From positions 186,001 to 250,000 of the forward strand of contig BDDD01001369.1 of assembly GCA_001972305.1 (NCBI GenBank): DNA of 64,000 bases, in the 5' to 3' direction. Origin of the DNA: Cephalotus follicularis. Taxonomy: Eukaryota > Streptophyta > Magnoliopsida > Oxalidales > Cephalotaceae. Made by a program: the position numbers and the translations under genes. The notes below the pieces were generated by a model. That model ran no database searches, was not told the DNA's origin, and saw only the letters and a list, made by a program, of their open reading frames with translations. Shown in pieces: positions 22,871 to 34,300 of this stretch (position 1 is its first letter; every line of letters starts with the position of its first letter).

Positions 22871-23207
22871 CTCATAGAGTAGATTGGGATGTGTTCTAAG
22901 AGACATTTCTCCGATATGTATTAACCTTCTTTATATATGACGACAAAGTTGAAAAAACACCAAATCGTTTTTTGAATGCAAAAAATATGGATGGTTGAGA
23001 TCGCAAAAACAAAAAAATAACAAGCATAATGGTAGCGCTTCCAGAACAATCTCTCTCCCCTAATCTCTCTTTTCACCTCTCCATCTTTGTCTATTTCCTC
23101 AGCTCTCTCTCTCACCAATTCTCTCTCCACAACACTCAATCGTATGCTTGTATTAAGGTAATATCCTTCTTGTTCTAAGGAATATCCTTGAATCCTTGAC
23201 ACCCTGA
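22871..23207. other. Spacer, no gene
   Basis: Degenerate sequence with a CT-rich stretch (about 23041-23130). The minus frame through it is low complexity and not supported. Confidence 0.4.
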
Positions 23208-23239
23208 ATCTTCTCTCTTTCGAGTATAACGGTGATAAA

Positions 23240-23695
23240 ATGCCCTTCACTTCTTTGAATCCTTCTAGTCTGATAGAGGCCAAGTTGTATTTTGATCTCC
23301 CTCAGAAATCTGAAGTTGGATTCTGGTATAGTGATGATTATCAACTTTGGTTTGCTAAATTGAAAGAATTTATTGAAAAGTTCAAACATTCAAAATGTTT
23401 GAAATTCGTTGTTGGCTCTTTCGAGGTATTATTTTTCCGTTTTCCCACCATTTTCATTGAAAACAAGATATCATTATTTGTGTAAAATATTGTTACAAAC
23501 TTTTTACTTCTGCCTTTTAAGAACATCATCATCCATGAAGATTTGAGAGAAATATTGATTCCTCCGCTCTGTGGTCTCAAGCTGGAAGTAGTTAAGCCAT
23601 CCTTTGAACTTAAAGATCTCTTAGATAAGTTGCTGCGATCATGGCATCCAAAGACACTAGCTTTAGTGTCATCTCCCGGCAGTAATCTCCCCAAG
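23240..23695 (+). pseudogene. F-box/LRR-like gene fragment, left arm
   Basis: Exon 1 (23240-23425) reads MPFTSLNPSS, then FDLPQKSEVGFWYSDDYQLW and FAKLKEFIEKFKHSKCLKF. A 96-bp intron (23426-23521) follows. Exon 2 (23522-23695) reads HEDLREILIPPLCGLKLEVV, then FELKDLLDKLLRSWHPKTLA, and ends at a GTATG donor. The pattern (L-x-F-x-x-x-H-x-K-x-L-K, then R-E-x-L-x-P-P, then D-L-L-D-x-L-L-R-x-x-H-P-K-T-L) resembles the LRR part of plant F-box/LRR (FBD) proteins. I infer the family from this pattern alone. The exon phase is 0 at both boundaries. No F-box motif is present. Confidence 0.5.
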
Positions 23696-24411
23696 GTATG
23701 TACATCTTATGCATGTTTGACTTTTTATTGTTAAAACCTTGTCTAAATTGTAGGGAATTAACTGAACAAAGTAATTTGTTTTGGCTATTTTGTGTTATCT
23801 ACGGCCTTGCCATTCATGGTTTCTTTGTATCCTCGCCAAAATTTCTTTCGGTTTGTAAGTGACTTCTTACTAGTGTAGCAATTTCTTTTCTTTTTTTTCA
23901 TTAGTTTTTAACATAGGATGGCTTCCTCATGATATATTCTCAATTTATGCCATGGTTCAAATTTTTTTTTTCCTGTGATCAACCTTGTTAAAGTCATCTA
24001 TATATGTTTTGTTGACATGTTTCCAAATTATCCTTATTGTCATTCGAAGACATTGTTGGTTCTATAAATGTGTTGTCATATTTGGAAACCTGTCAACAAA
24101 ACATATATAGATGACTGTAACAAGGTTGATCACCGGAAAAAAAAATTGAACTATGACATAAATTGAGAATATATCACGAGGAAGCCATACTATGTTAAAA
24201 ACTGATGAAAAAAAAAAAAAAGAAATTGCTACACTAGTAAGAAGTCACTTACAAACCGAAAGAAATTTTGGTAAGGATAGAAAGAAACCATGAATGTCAA
24301 GGCCGTAGATAACACAAAATAGCCAAAACAAATTGCTTTGTTCAGTTAATCCCGTACAATTTAGACAAGGTTTTAACAATAAAAAGTCAAACATGCTTAA
24401 GATGTACATAC

Positions 24412-24868
24412 CTTGGGGAGATTGCTGCTGGGAGATGACACTATAGCTAGTGTCTTTGGATGCCATGATCGCAGCAGCTTATCTAAGAGATCTTTAAGTT
24501 CAAAGGATGGCTTAACTACTTCCAGCTTGAGACCACAGAGCGGAGGAATCAATATTTCTCTCAAATCTTCATGGACGATGATGTTCTTAAAGGACAAAAG
24601 TACAAAGTTTGTAACAATATTTTACATGGGTAATGATATCTTTTTTTTCGATGAAAATGGTGGGAAAACGGAAAAATAATACCTCGAAAGAGCGGGCAAA
24701 AAATTTCAAACATTTTGAATGTTTGAACTTTTCAATAAATTCTTTCAATTTAGCAAACCAAAGTTGATCATCATCACTATACCGGAATCTAGCTTCAAAT
24801 TTTTGAGGCAGATCAAAATACATCTTGGTCTCTAGTAAACTAGAAGGATTCAAAGAAGTGAAGGGCAT
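24412..24868 (-). pseudogene. F-box/LRR-like gene fragment, right arm
   Basis: Mirror copy of the fragment at 23240-23695: exon 1 is 24868-24684, intron 24683-24586, exon 2 24585-24412 (174 bp, the same length as in the left arm). Differences include S-E-V-G-F-W to F-E-A-R-F-R and V-V-G-S-F-E to F-A-R-S-F-E. Both copies keep open exons, so neither is clearly the parental one. Confidence 0.5.
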
Positions 24869-24927
24869 TTTATCACCCTTATACTAGAAAGAGAGAAGAT
24901 ACATAAAAGCCAAGACAAAAGAAACTT

Positions 24928-25578
24928 TCAAGCATTGGGGTCTAGAGGGCAAATGTCAACATTATCGCTTATATCCTCAAGGTCCGGCTTCTCTTCCTTA
25001 TCATCACCTAAGGCTAGAGGTTGGTTAGAGCCTTGAGGACTTGTCCCAACTCCAACATCTTTTTCCTCAATACCCTCATCCTCGAAATTAGTGTCACCTA
25101 TCTTCAGCACTTCACTGGCCTTCTCCTTCTCCAAGTACCAGTTCAGTGAGAACATGACCCCGATCCCCTTCAAATCAGAGTCCAGGTACCTCTCCAGCAC
25201 TTGTTCATGACACATCTTCAACCCTGCAAACAAGAATTCATAGCCGTGGTTATTCACATCTTTATCGTAGTCCTTAGTTTTCTTGCATTCGGCAATGACC
25301 TCTTTTTTGGAATTTTTGCATCGAGTGATTGCCTCTTCCCTGTCCCTTTTCACTGCCACCAGATCCTCCTTTGCCCTTTGCAACTCCACCCTTAAATTGG
25401 ATGCCTCCCTCATGGCCTTTGCACTGGATTCCTTAAAGGCACCCATCTTCTCGTTTAGATTTGACACATCGGAACGAGCAATTTCCAACGCGCGCTCCAA
25501 CTCTAACTTCACGCCTTTGATTTGTACCTCATTTTTAAGGCACGAGCAATCCTCCCTCCGCTCCTTTAACAAGTTTTT
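24928..25578 (-). pseudogene. Gypsy-type ORF1 (coiled-coil protein), C-terminal exon
   Basis: An open frame of about 215 codons reads LKERREDCSCLKNE, a heptad-like coiled coil (LELERALEIARSDVSNLNEK .. LRVELQRAKEDL), then GLKMCHEQVLERY and an acidic tail ending CPLDPNA. This is the C-terminal layout of the plant ORF1 proteins annotated as putative gypsy-type transposon proteins (PF04195 family). Upstream the gene is cut by the gypsy element at 25579; its frame continues exactly at 33772 once the element and one TTTTT copy are removed. It is otherwise part of the gene that starts at 37710. Confidence 0.7.
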
Positions 25579-28254
25579 TGTAATACCCTGTTCGTTCGTA
25601 AATATATTTTACGGATTTATATGTGTTTTCGGGCTTTTACTTTTGTTTAATTTTAAAAGTCCGGTTGCCCTATGATTTAGGTTCATGTGAATTGTGCTGA
25701 CCAATACCAGTCCGAAACTTTGGGTATGTTATGCTATGTTGGGTTTTATTTATTTTATTTTAATCCAAAATTTATTTTATTAAAAACAAATTATTCATTT
25801 ATTTTAAAATTCCTTAACTCTTTTTATTATTAATTCTTTATTTTCCTTTTTCCTATTTTATCATTTTCTCCTACTTTCCTCCCACCTTCTTCCTTCTTTC
25901 CAGAAAATCTTTCTTCCCACCATCTAATTCACATGCTAAGTCCTTCCTTTTCCCATTTCAAATTCCAGAAAATCCTCCTTTCTTTCCCTATTTGTCAAAT
26001 TATGTCTCCTCAATTCTCCTTTCTTAGAGTACCTTTGCCATTTTATATGTTGCCCGCATCTTTCTTGCAAACCACTGCAGATTCTGCCTTGTTAGTGTGT
26101 AACAAGCTGCTGTGTAATTCATTCATCAAATTCGTAGAGGTAAATTCGATTCTTAATTGTTCTTCAAGTTGAATTCATTGGGTTTGCTAAACTTCTCTTT
26201 ATTTTGGCTTCTTCTGGTCTCTGTTTTTGTCACAGCAGATTGTGTGTTTGTGTTTGTGTTCCTCCTGCTAGTTTCTGTGTCCATAACATCACTACAGGTC
26301 AGTAAATTCGTCCCTTTTATAATGGTTTTGTTGTAATGTTGTGAAAATTGAGTTTTTATGCTCTTAGTGTCTTTGGGTCATTGATTCCTACCTAAACATG
26401 TTGTCATTGTGTTAGTGATATTGTAAACACGTTTTATACTCATATATGTGTCACAAACTTGTTTTATAACACCTGTAATCAATTAGAGATAGAATCTGGA
26501 CATGTACATCCATTGTCTTCTTATTTCCTTTTTGTAAGTCAAGTCACTGTCAAGTTATTTATATGTTGTTTCTGTGTTTCTATGTCACCTACAAGTCATA
26601 TATGATCATATGTTTATGTCCATATGTCTCTAGTTTAACGTAGAAACCATTTGAACCATTTTCAGTAGCAAATCGTCGAATTTCCAACTGTTCTGTCGCC
26701 CAGAACAGTCGGTTGTCTCTGTGGACAGTCGGCTGGAATGGTTGGACTGCCTTGGTTGTGTAGTCGACTGGAGGGATGAACACAGTCGACTGCCTGCACT
26801 TTTAATTGTGTAGTCGACTAGACCATATGAATAGTCGACTGCCAAGCCTCCATAGTCGACTGGAGCCCTGTTTTAGTCGACTGTTTTGCCCTGGAATGTG
26901 CTGTTTCCAACTGTTTTAATCCGTTTAATCCTTGAATCGATCCGAGTCTTTTCCAAACACTGTTAAGAGTCTGTTTAATACTTCTGATGAGTTTTAGACT
27001 CTTATACGTATGATTTTGAATGCCTTTTAGATTGTGTGTTTCAAAGGAGAATTTGTTTTGATCACCATTCGTAAGTACTTTGTAAGCGCATAAGGTACGG
27101 ATTTTCTGTTCTTTAGCTATCTGATATTCGAACTGAAACTGTTTTATTAAGATTATTCGTTTATGAAATTGAGAATGTTTTATGACTTTGACATGTTTCG
27201 CAATTAAAGTTGGTTTGATATTTAAGTGATTTCAACTTTATACAATATGAAATGATACGAAATAATACGATATGTTATGATACCATTGTGAATGGTTTCT
27301 GAATATGTTAAGGGAAAACATATGTTAAGTGATTTAAAATTGATTTTGATAAATCAATTATTTTAAAATAAATACTGAGTATTGTACCCACCTATGGGGC
27401 GTACCATAGGCACGTCGTGGGCCTGGCACGGGGACGTGATACTTCCGTAGCGGTGTGATTAGACTACGGCGTCTCTGAGTGTATGAACGAATCCCATGAG
27501 GTGGATTTGTGGATCCACTATATATGATAGAGGCGAATGAATCGATTCTAGTTTATGTGATCTGAGATGAATTCAGATATATGGTCCGAGGTGTGATCGG
27601 ATATATGTATGTGAGAACTGTCTTGTGTAGTGCCGTACACTTCAATTCTAGTGGGCATGTGGAATTAGCGCCTCCCTTGCCAAAATTTATGATATGTGAC
27701 ATGAATACGGCTCAGTATGTTTTACGAACTACGATTTATAACGTTTTGAATTGTTCCGTAATTATTTCGAAAAATATGCAATTGTCATTTGAATATGATT
27801 AAACTGTTGTAACTGTTTAAGATTTCTGTTACGAAGTTTATTGAAATATTACTGTTTTTAAATTGCCGTTTACTGTTTTATTTTCCTTATCCGTACTGAG
27901 GTTTGCTCAGCCGCGTTTTTGTTTCCATGCGGCATGTTTTCAGGAGCAGCGGGGGAAAATGTGATTGAGTGATGACCACCCTATATGTTGGATCCTTAGG
28001 AGAGTGATCCTTATGTTATGATTAGTGGTCAGAAACATGAGTTATTATGTTATATTTTATGTTTTAAATTGGAACTGATTTATGTTTTGAATTTCCCGCA
28101 ACTACTTAATATGTTAAATAATTAAGTATTATTGTTTTGATAAGACTGCCACATTTTTGGCTGCTTTTGGCTAATAAAGTAATCTTATGATTTGTTAAGA
28201 TATGTTATGTATGATATGACCCTGTGACGACTCCCGCCGTCCGATGGTGTTACA
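25579..28254 (+). repeat. 5' LTR of the gypsy element (2676 bp)
   Basis: Starts TGTAATACCCTGTTCG, ends CGATGGTGTTACA. It contains a GTCGAC cluster (26695-26885), one TACGGAT unit (about 27094), a CpG-rich block GGGCGTACCATAGGCACG (27397) shared with the LTR ending at 45572, and the hairpin CAGCCGCG..CATGCGGC (27908-27933). Confidence 0.95.
26695..26885. repeat. TAGTCGACTG palindrome cluster (5' LTR)
   Basis: Six exact GTCGAC sites, mostly inside AGTCGACT or CAGTCGACTG, plus diverged copies (CAGTCGGTTG, CAGTCGGCTG) at the left. Compare 32210-32398. Confidence 0.9.
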
Positions 28255-28260
28255 GATTTA

Positions 28261-28272
28261 TGGTATCAGAGC
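28261..28272 (+). other. Primer binding site (tRNA-Met)
   Basis: TGGTATCAGAGC begins six bases after the 5' LTR and is complementary to the 3' end of initiator tRNA-Met, as in most plant gypsy and copia elements. Confidence 0.9.
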
Positions 28273-28425
28273 AATAGGTTTTGTTTTCTTAGAAGACCTA
28301 ACTAGGTTTGACCTGTGAGATTGGGTAGACACTGGGTTAGGTTGTTTCGGTTTTGATTTTATGATATGTTTTCTTTTTCGATTTTTGTTCTTTGTGATGT
28401 TTTATGTTTGAGCGCCTTTTCGTAG

Positions 28426-30921
28426 ATGGCACGTACAAGGAACGCTGCTAGGAGGACTGTACTCGTTGAGGCTCAGGAAGCTAGAAATGAGCCTACTATG
28501 GAGGAGCTTGTACGTCAGGCGGTCGCTCAGGAGATACGACGCGTGTTGAGTGAACAGAATCAAAATCAGGACCGTAGGGAGCCGGTTATTGCTAATGATA
28601 CTCTAGCTGATGTCCATTTGGGAAGAGGTGTTGGGGACAGGACTGATGCGCCCACTTATGTTTGGCTAGAGCGGTTCCAGAAGCAGAGACCGCAGTCTTT
28701 CAGCTCAGCCGTGACTCCGGTGGAAGCTGAGCACTGGATTGCCAATATGGACATGATTTTTCATGTGCTTGGTTGCAGTGACGAACAGAAGATTAAGTTA
28801 GCTGTGTACAAGCTTGAGGATGATGCTCAGAAATGGTGGAAAGCTGTGGTTTTGGCTAAGGGTGGCAACTATGCGGAGACTTTGACTTGGTCTGAGTTTT
28901 GCGAGGTCTTTTATCAGCAGTACTTTCCCACCGCTGATAAGGAGGCTTACGCCAGAGAGTTTATCAATACCAGACAGAAGGATGGAGAGTTGGTGACAGA
29001 GTTCTTGACCCGTTTCACTAGGCTTGCTGGTTTTGCTGGTTCTGCGGCAGGGACAGCTTTGGAGCAGGCAGAAAAGTTCAAGTGGAAGTTGCACTATCAG
29101 TTCCGAGGTAAATTGATCAACACCAGGTTTGCTGATGTATCTGAAGTGGCTAATGCGGCTAAGAACATTGAGCTGGAAAGGTTAGATTTCCAGGCTGCTC
29201 GACAGGAGTTTGACAGAAAGAGAAACAGAGGGGATTCTCAAGGGCAAGGTTCTGGACTGAATAAGAATAGGAATGGCAAGCGTGGGAAGAGAAATGATAA
29301 CCGGGGACAGCAATATCCCGATAATGACCCAAGGCAGACTCAGGGAGTCGCGGATGTCCAGATTGCCAAATGTGATGTGTGTGGTAGACATCATCCAGTG
29401 GGAGTATGCTACAAGGCTATTGGGGCCTGTTTTGTGTGTGGACAGAAAGGGCACTTCGTGAAGGATTGTCCTGACCCTCGTGCGAAGGAAAGAAAGGGGA
29501 ATAATGCAAATCATGGACAACGCACGGTGGGAGGTCGTGTTTTTGCTATCACGTCTCAGCAGGCAGCTAACGCACCAGGTACAGTTTCGGGCTTTATTTA
29601 TGTTGGTAACCGTAGGGCTTATGTTTTGTATGATACTGGATCGACCCACTCGGTTATAGCGAGGTCTTTTGTTCGGCATCTTGGGATGTCTTCCCTGTTG
29701 CTTGATCCAGCTTTGGTTCTTTCGACCTCTACGGGTTCTTCTGTTGTGATATCTGAGTGCTTTTATGCTTGTTCTCTCGTTTTCGATGATCGGATTCATG
29801 ATGCTGATATTTTGCCTATCGATATGTACGACTTTGATATGATTCTTGGGATGAACTGGTTGAATCGACATCGGGCTACGATCGACTGCTATGCTCGGAA
29901 GGTTCTGTTTGGGGATGTGAATAGTCCTGAGTTTTTTTATCAGGGTTCACAGCCGAGTATAGAAGTGAAAGTTATATCCGCTTTGAAAGCTCGAAAGTTG
30001 GTAGCTAAGGGCGCTGAAGGTTTCTTAGCTGTTGTGAAGGATGTCTCAAAGGTTAAGCCTCGCCTTGAAGACTATCCTGTGGTGCGAGAATTTGCTGATG
30101 TGTTTCCGGAGGAGTTAATGGGTTTGCCACCGCAACGGGAAGTGGAGTTTACCATCGAACTCATTCCCGGAGCGGCACCTATATCTAAGGCACCTTACAG
30201 AATGGCACCGTTGGAACTGCAAGAGTTGAAGGAACAGTTGCAAGAGCTGTTGGATCGGGGTTTCATTCAGCCTAGTGTTTCGCCGTGGGGTGCTCCGGTT
30301 CTTTTTGTGAAGAAGAAAGATGGGTCTATGAGGTTATGCATAGACTACAGAGAGTTGAACCGAATCACTGTTCGGAATAAATACCCGCTACCTAGGATTG
30401 ATGACTTGTTTGATCAACTCCAAGGTGCTCGGTATTTCTCGAAGATCGATTTAAGATCGGGATATCATCAGCTTAGGATAATGGATGAAGATGTGCCTAA
30501 AACTGCTTTCCGTACTCGGTATGGGCATTATGAGTTTTTGGTGATGCCTTTCAGACTCACTAATGCACCGGCAGTTTTCATGGATTTGATGAACAGGGTT
30601 TTTCATGAGTACTTGGATCAGTTTGTTATAGTGTTCATAGATGACATTCTTGTATATTCCAAGTCGAAGGAAGAACATGAAGAACAGCTTCGCATTGTGC
30701 TGGGTATTCTAAGGAAGAATCAGCTATACGCGAAGTTTTCGAAGTGTGAGTTCTGGTTGGAACAGGTGGCGTTTTTGGGTCATGTGGTTACAGCTAAAGG
30801 TATCTGTGTGGATCCTGCTAAAGTTGAGGCTATTACTAAATGGCCAAGACCTACCACAGTGACGGAGGTTAGGAGTTTCTTGGGTTTGGCTGGATACTAT
30901 AGGCGGTTTGGTGACACGTAG
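28426..30921 (+). CDS. Gypsy gag-pol polyprotein, truncated inside reverse transcriptase (831 aa)
   Basis: One open frame from ATG at 28426. Gag covers about residues 1-380: a retrotransposon gag domain ([20 protein letters not shown] .. QKWWKAV) and a CCHC knuckle C335-x2-C338-x4-H343-x4-C348. Protease follows with active site D403-T-G ([11 protein letters not shown]). Reverse transcriptase has [27 protein letters not shown] and the catalytic FIDDIL (D739-D740). The usual PFGLTNAP block reads PFRLTNAP, a glycine to arginine change. The frame runs to GLAGYYRRF and stops at 30919-30921, at the edge of a deletion that removed the RT end, RNase H and integrase. Gag and protease could still be made, so the element might be mobilised in trans by an intact relative (inference). 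Confidence 0.93.
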   Translation: MARTRNAARRTVLVEAQEARNEPTMEELVRQAVAQEIRRVLSEQNQNQDRREPVIANDTLADVHLGRGVGDRTDAPTYVWLERFQKQRPQSFSSAVTPVEAEHWIANMDMIFHVLGCSDEQKIKLAVYKLEDDAQKWWKAVVLAKGGNYAETLTWSEFCEVFYQQYFPTADKEAYAREFINTRQKDGELVTEFLTRFTRLAGFAGSAAGTALEQAEKFKWKLHYQFRGKLINTRFADVSEVANAAKNIELERLDFQAARQEFDRKRNRGDSQGQGSGLNKNRNGKRGKRNDNRGQQYPDNDPRQTQGVADVQIAKCDVCGRHHPVGVCYKAIGACFVCGQKGHFVKDCPDPRAKERKGNNANHGQRTVGGRVFAITSQQAANAPGTVSGFIYVGNRRAYVLYDTGSTHSVIARSFVRHLGMSSLLLDPALVLSTSTGSSVVISECFYACSLVFDDRIHDADILPIDMYDFDMILGMNWLNRHRATIDCYARKVLFGDVNSPEFFYQGSQPSIEVKVISALKARKLVAKGAEGFLAVVKDVSKVKPRLEDYPVVREFADVFPEELMGLPPQREVEFTIELIPGAAPISKAPYRMAPLELQELKEQLQELLDRGFIQPSVSPWGAPVLFVKKKDGSMRLCIDYRELNRITVRNKYPLPRIDDLFDQLQGARYFSKIDLRSGYHQLRIMDEDVPKTAFRTRYGHYEFLVMPFRLTNAPAVFMDLMNRVFHEYLDQFVIVFIDDILVYSKSKEEHEEQLRIVLGILRKNQLYAKFSKCEFWLEQVAFLGHVVTAKGICVDPAKVEAITKWPRPTTVTEVRSFLGLAGYYRRFGDT

Positions 30922-31030
30922 CAAGACCGTTTCTTTTGTGAAAGTGCTGTGGAGGAATCATCCCGAACGTGAAGCTACTTGGGAGCTTGAGGAGCATATT
31001 CGGGAGCGATATCCGCACTTGTTTGTTTGA
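30920..31030 (+). pseudogene. Remnant of the polyprotein C-terminus (chromodomain end)
   Basis: The +1 frame relative to the main frame reads SFVKVLWRNHPEREATWELE then EHIRERYPHLFV and a stop. This is the usual end of Tekay-type chromovirus integrases (VxVLWRN, EATWE, YPxLF). It shows that the gap after residue 831 is an internal deletion that also shifted the frame. Confidence 0.88.
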
Positions 31031-31070
31031 GGTATGTTTGTGTTTGTGATTTCGGGACGAAATCTTCTTT

Positions 31071-31084
31071 TTAGGGGGGGTGGA
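31071..31084 (+). other. Polypurine tract
   Basis: TTAGGGGGGGTGGA directly precedes the 3' LTR start (31085), the position expected for plus-strand priming. Confidence 0.8.
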
Positions 31085-33767
31085 TGTAATACCCCGCTCG
31101 TTCGTAAATATATTTTACGGATTTATATGTGTTTTCGGGTTCTTAATTTTATTTAATTTTAAAAGTCCGGCTGCCCTATGATTTGGGTTCATGTGAATTG
31201 TGCTGACCGATACCAGTCCGAAACTTTGGGTATGTTATGCTATGTTGGGTTTTATTTATTTTATTTTAATCCAAAATTTATTTTATTAAAAACAAATTAT
31301 TCTTTTTTTTTATAATTCCTTAATTCTTTTTATTATTAATTCTGTATTTTCCTTTTTCCTATTTTATCATTTTCTCCTACTTTCCTCCCACCTTCTTCCT
31401 TCTTTCCAGCAAATCTTTCTTCCCACCATCTAATTCACATGCTAAGTCCTTCCTTTTCCCATTTCAAATTCCAGAAAATCCTCCTTTCTTTCCCCTTTTG
31501 TCAAATTATGTCTCCTCATTTCTCCTTTCTTAGAGTACCTTTGCCATTTTATATGTTGCCCACATCTTTCTTGCAAACCACTGCAGATTCTGCCTTATTA
31601 GTGTGTAACAAGCTGCTGTGTAATTCATTCATCAAATTCATAGAGGTAAATTCGATTCTTAGTTGTTCTTCAAGTTGAATTCATTGGGTTTGCTAAACTT
31701 CTCTTTATTTTGGCTTCTTTTGGTCTCTGTTTTTGTCACAGCAGATTGTGTGTTTGTGTTTGTGTTCCTCCTGCTAGTTTCTGTGTCCATAACATCACTA
31801 CAGGTCAGTAAATTCGTCCCTTTTATAATGGTTTTGTTGTAATGTTGTGAAAATTGAGTTTTTATGCTCTTAGTGTCTTTGGGTCATTAATTCCTGCCTA
31901 AACATGTTGTCATTGTGTTAGTGATATTGTAAAATCGTTTTATACTCATATATGTGTCACAAACTTGTTTTATAACACCTGTAATCAATTAGAGATAGAA
32001 TCTGAACATGTACATCCATTGTCTTCTTATTTCCTTTTTGTAAGTCAAGTCACTGTCAAATTATTTATATGTTGTTTCTGTGTTTCTATGTCACCTACAA
32101 GTCATATATGATCATATGTTTATGTCCATATGTCTCTAGTTTAACGTAGAAACCATTTGAACCATTTTCAGTAGCAAATCGTCAAATTTCCAACTGTTCC
32201 GTCGCAAGAACAGTCGGCTGGAATGGTTGGGTAGCCGACTGCCACATGAATGCAGTCGACTGCCTTGGTTGTGTAGTCGACTGGAGGGATGAACACAGTC
32301 GACTGCCTGCACTTTTAATTGTGTAGTCGACTAGACCATATGAATAGTCGATTGCCAAGCCTCCATAGTCGACTGGAGCCCTGTTTTAGTCGACTGTTTT
32401 GCCCTGGAATGTGCTGTTTCACACTGTTTTAATCCGTTTAATCCTTGAATCGATCCGAGTCTTTTCCAAACACTGTTAAGAGTCTGTTTAATACTTCTGA
32501 TGAGTTTTAGACTCTTATACGTATGATTTTGAATGCCTTTTAGATTGTGTGTTTCAAAGGAGAATTTGTTTTGATCACCATTCGTAAGTACTTTGTAAGC
32601 GCATAAGGTACGGATTTTCTGTTCTTTGGCTATCTGATATTCGAACTGAAACTGTTTTATTAAGTTTTTTCGTTTATGAAATTGAGAATGTTTTATGACT
32701 TTGACATGTTTCGCAATTAAAGTTGGTTTGATATTTAAGTGATTTCAACTTTATACAATATGAAATGATACGAAATAATACGATATGTTATGATACCATT
32801 GTGAATGGTTTCTGAATATGTTTAGGGAAAACATATGTTAAGTGATTTTAAGTTGATTTTGATAAATCAATTATTTTAAAATAAATACTGAGTATTGTAC
32901 CCACCTATGGGGCGTACCATAGGCACGTCGTGGGCCTGACACGGGGACGTGACACTTCCGTAGCGGTGTGATTAGACTACGGCGTCTCTGAGTGTATGAA
33001 CGAATCCCATGAGGTGGATTTGTGGATCCACTATATATGATAGAGGCGCATGAATCGATTCTAGTTTATGTGATCTGAGATGAATTCAGATATATGGTCT
33101 GAGGTGTGATCGGATATGTGTATGTGAGAATTGTCTTGTGTAGTGCCGTACACTTCAATTCTAGTGGGCATGTGGAATTAGCGCCTCCCTTGCCAAAATT
33201 TATGATATGTGACATGAATACGGCTCAGTATGTTTTACGAACTACGATTTATAACGTTTTGAATTGTTCCGTAATTATTTCGAAAAATATGCAATTGTCA
33301 TTTGAATATGATTAAACTGTTGTAACTGTTTAAGATTTCTGTTACGAAGTTTATTGAAATATTACTGTTTTTAAATTGCCGTTTACTATTTTATTTTCCT
33401 TATCCGTACTGAGGTTTGCTCAGCCGCATTTTTGTTTACATGCGGCAGGTTTTCAGGAGCAACGAGGGAAAGTGTGATTGAGTGATGACCACCCTATATG
33501 TTGGATCCTTAGGAGAGTGATCCTTATGTTATGATTAGTGGTCAGAAACATGGGTTATTATGTTATGTTTTATGTTTTAAATTGGAAATGATTTATGTTT
33601 TGAATTTCCCGCAACTACTTAATATGTTAAATGATTAAGTATTATTGTTTTGATAAGACTGCCACGTTTTTGGCTGCTTTTGGCTAATAAAGTAATCTTA
33701 TGATTTGTTAAGATATGTTATGTATGATATGACCCTGTGACGACTCCCGCCGTCCGAGGGTGTTACA
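31085..33767 (+). repeat. 3' LTR of the gypsy element (2683 bp)
   Basis: Starts TGTAATACCCCGCTCG, ends GAGGGTGTTACA. It matches the 5' LTR nearly throughout; the clearest difference is in the palindrome cluster. Confidence 0.95.
32210..32398. repeat. TAGTCGACTG palindrome cluster (3' LTR)
   Basis: Same cluster as 26695-26885 but with a different left part: one diverged unit is missing and an extra pair (GTAGCCGACTGCC, GCAGTCGACTGCC) is present; one site is mutated to GTCGAT. Confidence 0.9.
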
Positions 33768-33772
33768 TTTTT

Positions 33773-34300
33773 GGTGGACAAAAGATCAGGTTTCAGTTTC
33801 TTGACCCTAGAATTGCCCTATTCCGCTAGCTCCTTCTCAACCTCAGTACACCGTCTTGGCACCTCGGCAAAAATCCTCGGCAATAAATAAGAGCGTTGGG
33901 CAGCCTACACGAAAGAAAAATAAACATTCAATAATAAATGACGCGGTCAAAAATTGAGCCCTTAGATTCCGACATAGTATGGGGCATTAGCTTACCATAG
34001 CATTGGACTGAAGCAAATCACCCCAGTTTTCCTGGGGGCTCTATACGCATGTTATCCACTTCCTTGTCACTGATAATCGAGTAAATTAGGTTCGTACTGC
34101 TCCGGGCAGATTTGTAAGCCAGTGGAAGGTCCTCTATTGGATGCTCTAAAGCTAGGTCTGATCCTGTTGACCTCGATGGGGATGGCTTTTCCATGATGGA
34201 TGGATCAGTAGGGGTCGTTCTTTTAGTCGAAGGGCCATGCTTCTGAGAAGGCTTAGCTCTCTCTTCCCGGGGTCTCTTGGTATCGCTTGTCTGACAAAGA
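33773..34300 (-). pseudogene. Gypsy-type ORF1, middle part
   Basis: Continues the gene of 24928-25578. A coiled-coil exon (33904 to 33773; TEVEKELAE then a TAG stop, then RVKKLKPDLLSTK) is preceded by a 91-bp intron with GT..AG ends (33995-33905). The upstream exon (34300 to 33996) reads SDTKRPREERAKPSQKHGPS, a Ser/Pro/Lys-rich linker, then ALEHPIEDLPLAY and NWGDLLQSNAM with a frameshift between. It is cut upstream by the solo LTR at 34301. Confidence 0.65.

Larger units (their letters stand above)
23208..24900. repeat. Long inverted repeat: two 821-bp arms, 51-bp loop
   Basis: The left arm (23208-24028) and right arm (24080-24900) are reverse complements over their full length with scattered substitutions and small indels. 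The left arm starts ATCTTCTCTCTTTC and the right arm ends GAAAGAGAGAAGAT. The loop is 24029-24079. Both arms contain the same two exon-like blocks separated by the same GT..AG intron, so genomic DNA of a gene was duplicated head to head. Neither arm carries an obvious transposon end. Confidence 0.93.
25579..33767 (+). mobile_element. Ty3/gypsy retrotransposon (Tekay-like chromovirus), internally deleted, TSD TTTTT
   Basis: Two LTRs (25579-28254 and 31085-33767), a tRNA-Met primer binding site, a gag-protease-RT frame, a chromodomain-end remnant and a polypurine tract are all in the expected order. TTTTT flanks it (25574-25578 and 33768-33772). The LTRs are near-identical in what I compared, so insertion is recent. 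Most of RT's end, RNase H, integrase and most of the chromodomain are deleted. It inserted into an exon of the minus-strand ORF1 gene. Confidence 0.95.

Noticed and set aside
29182..29871. 229-codon minus-strand frame
   Set aside because: Antisense shadow of the gag and protease coding sequence of the gypsy element.
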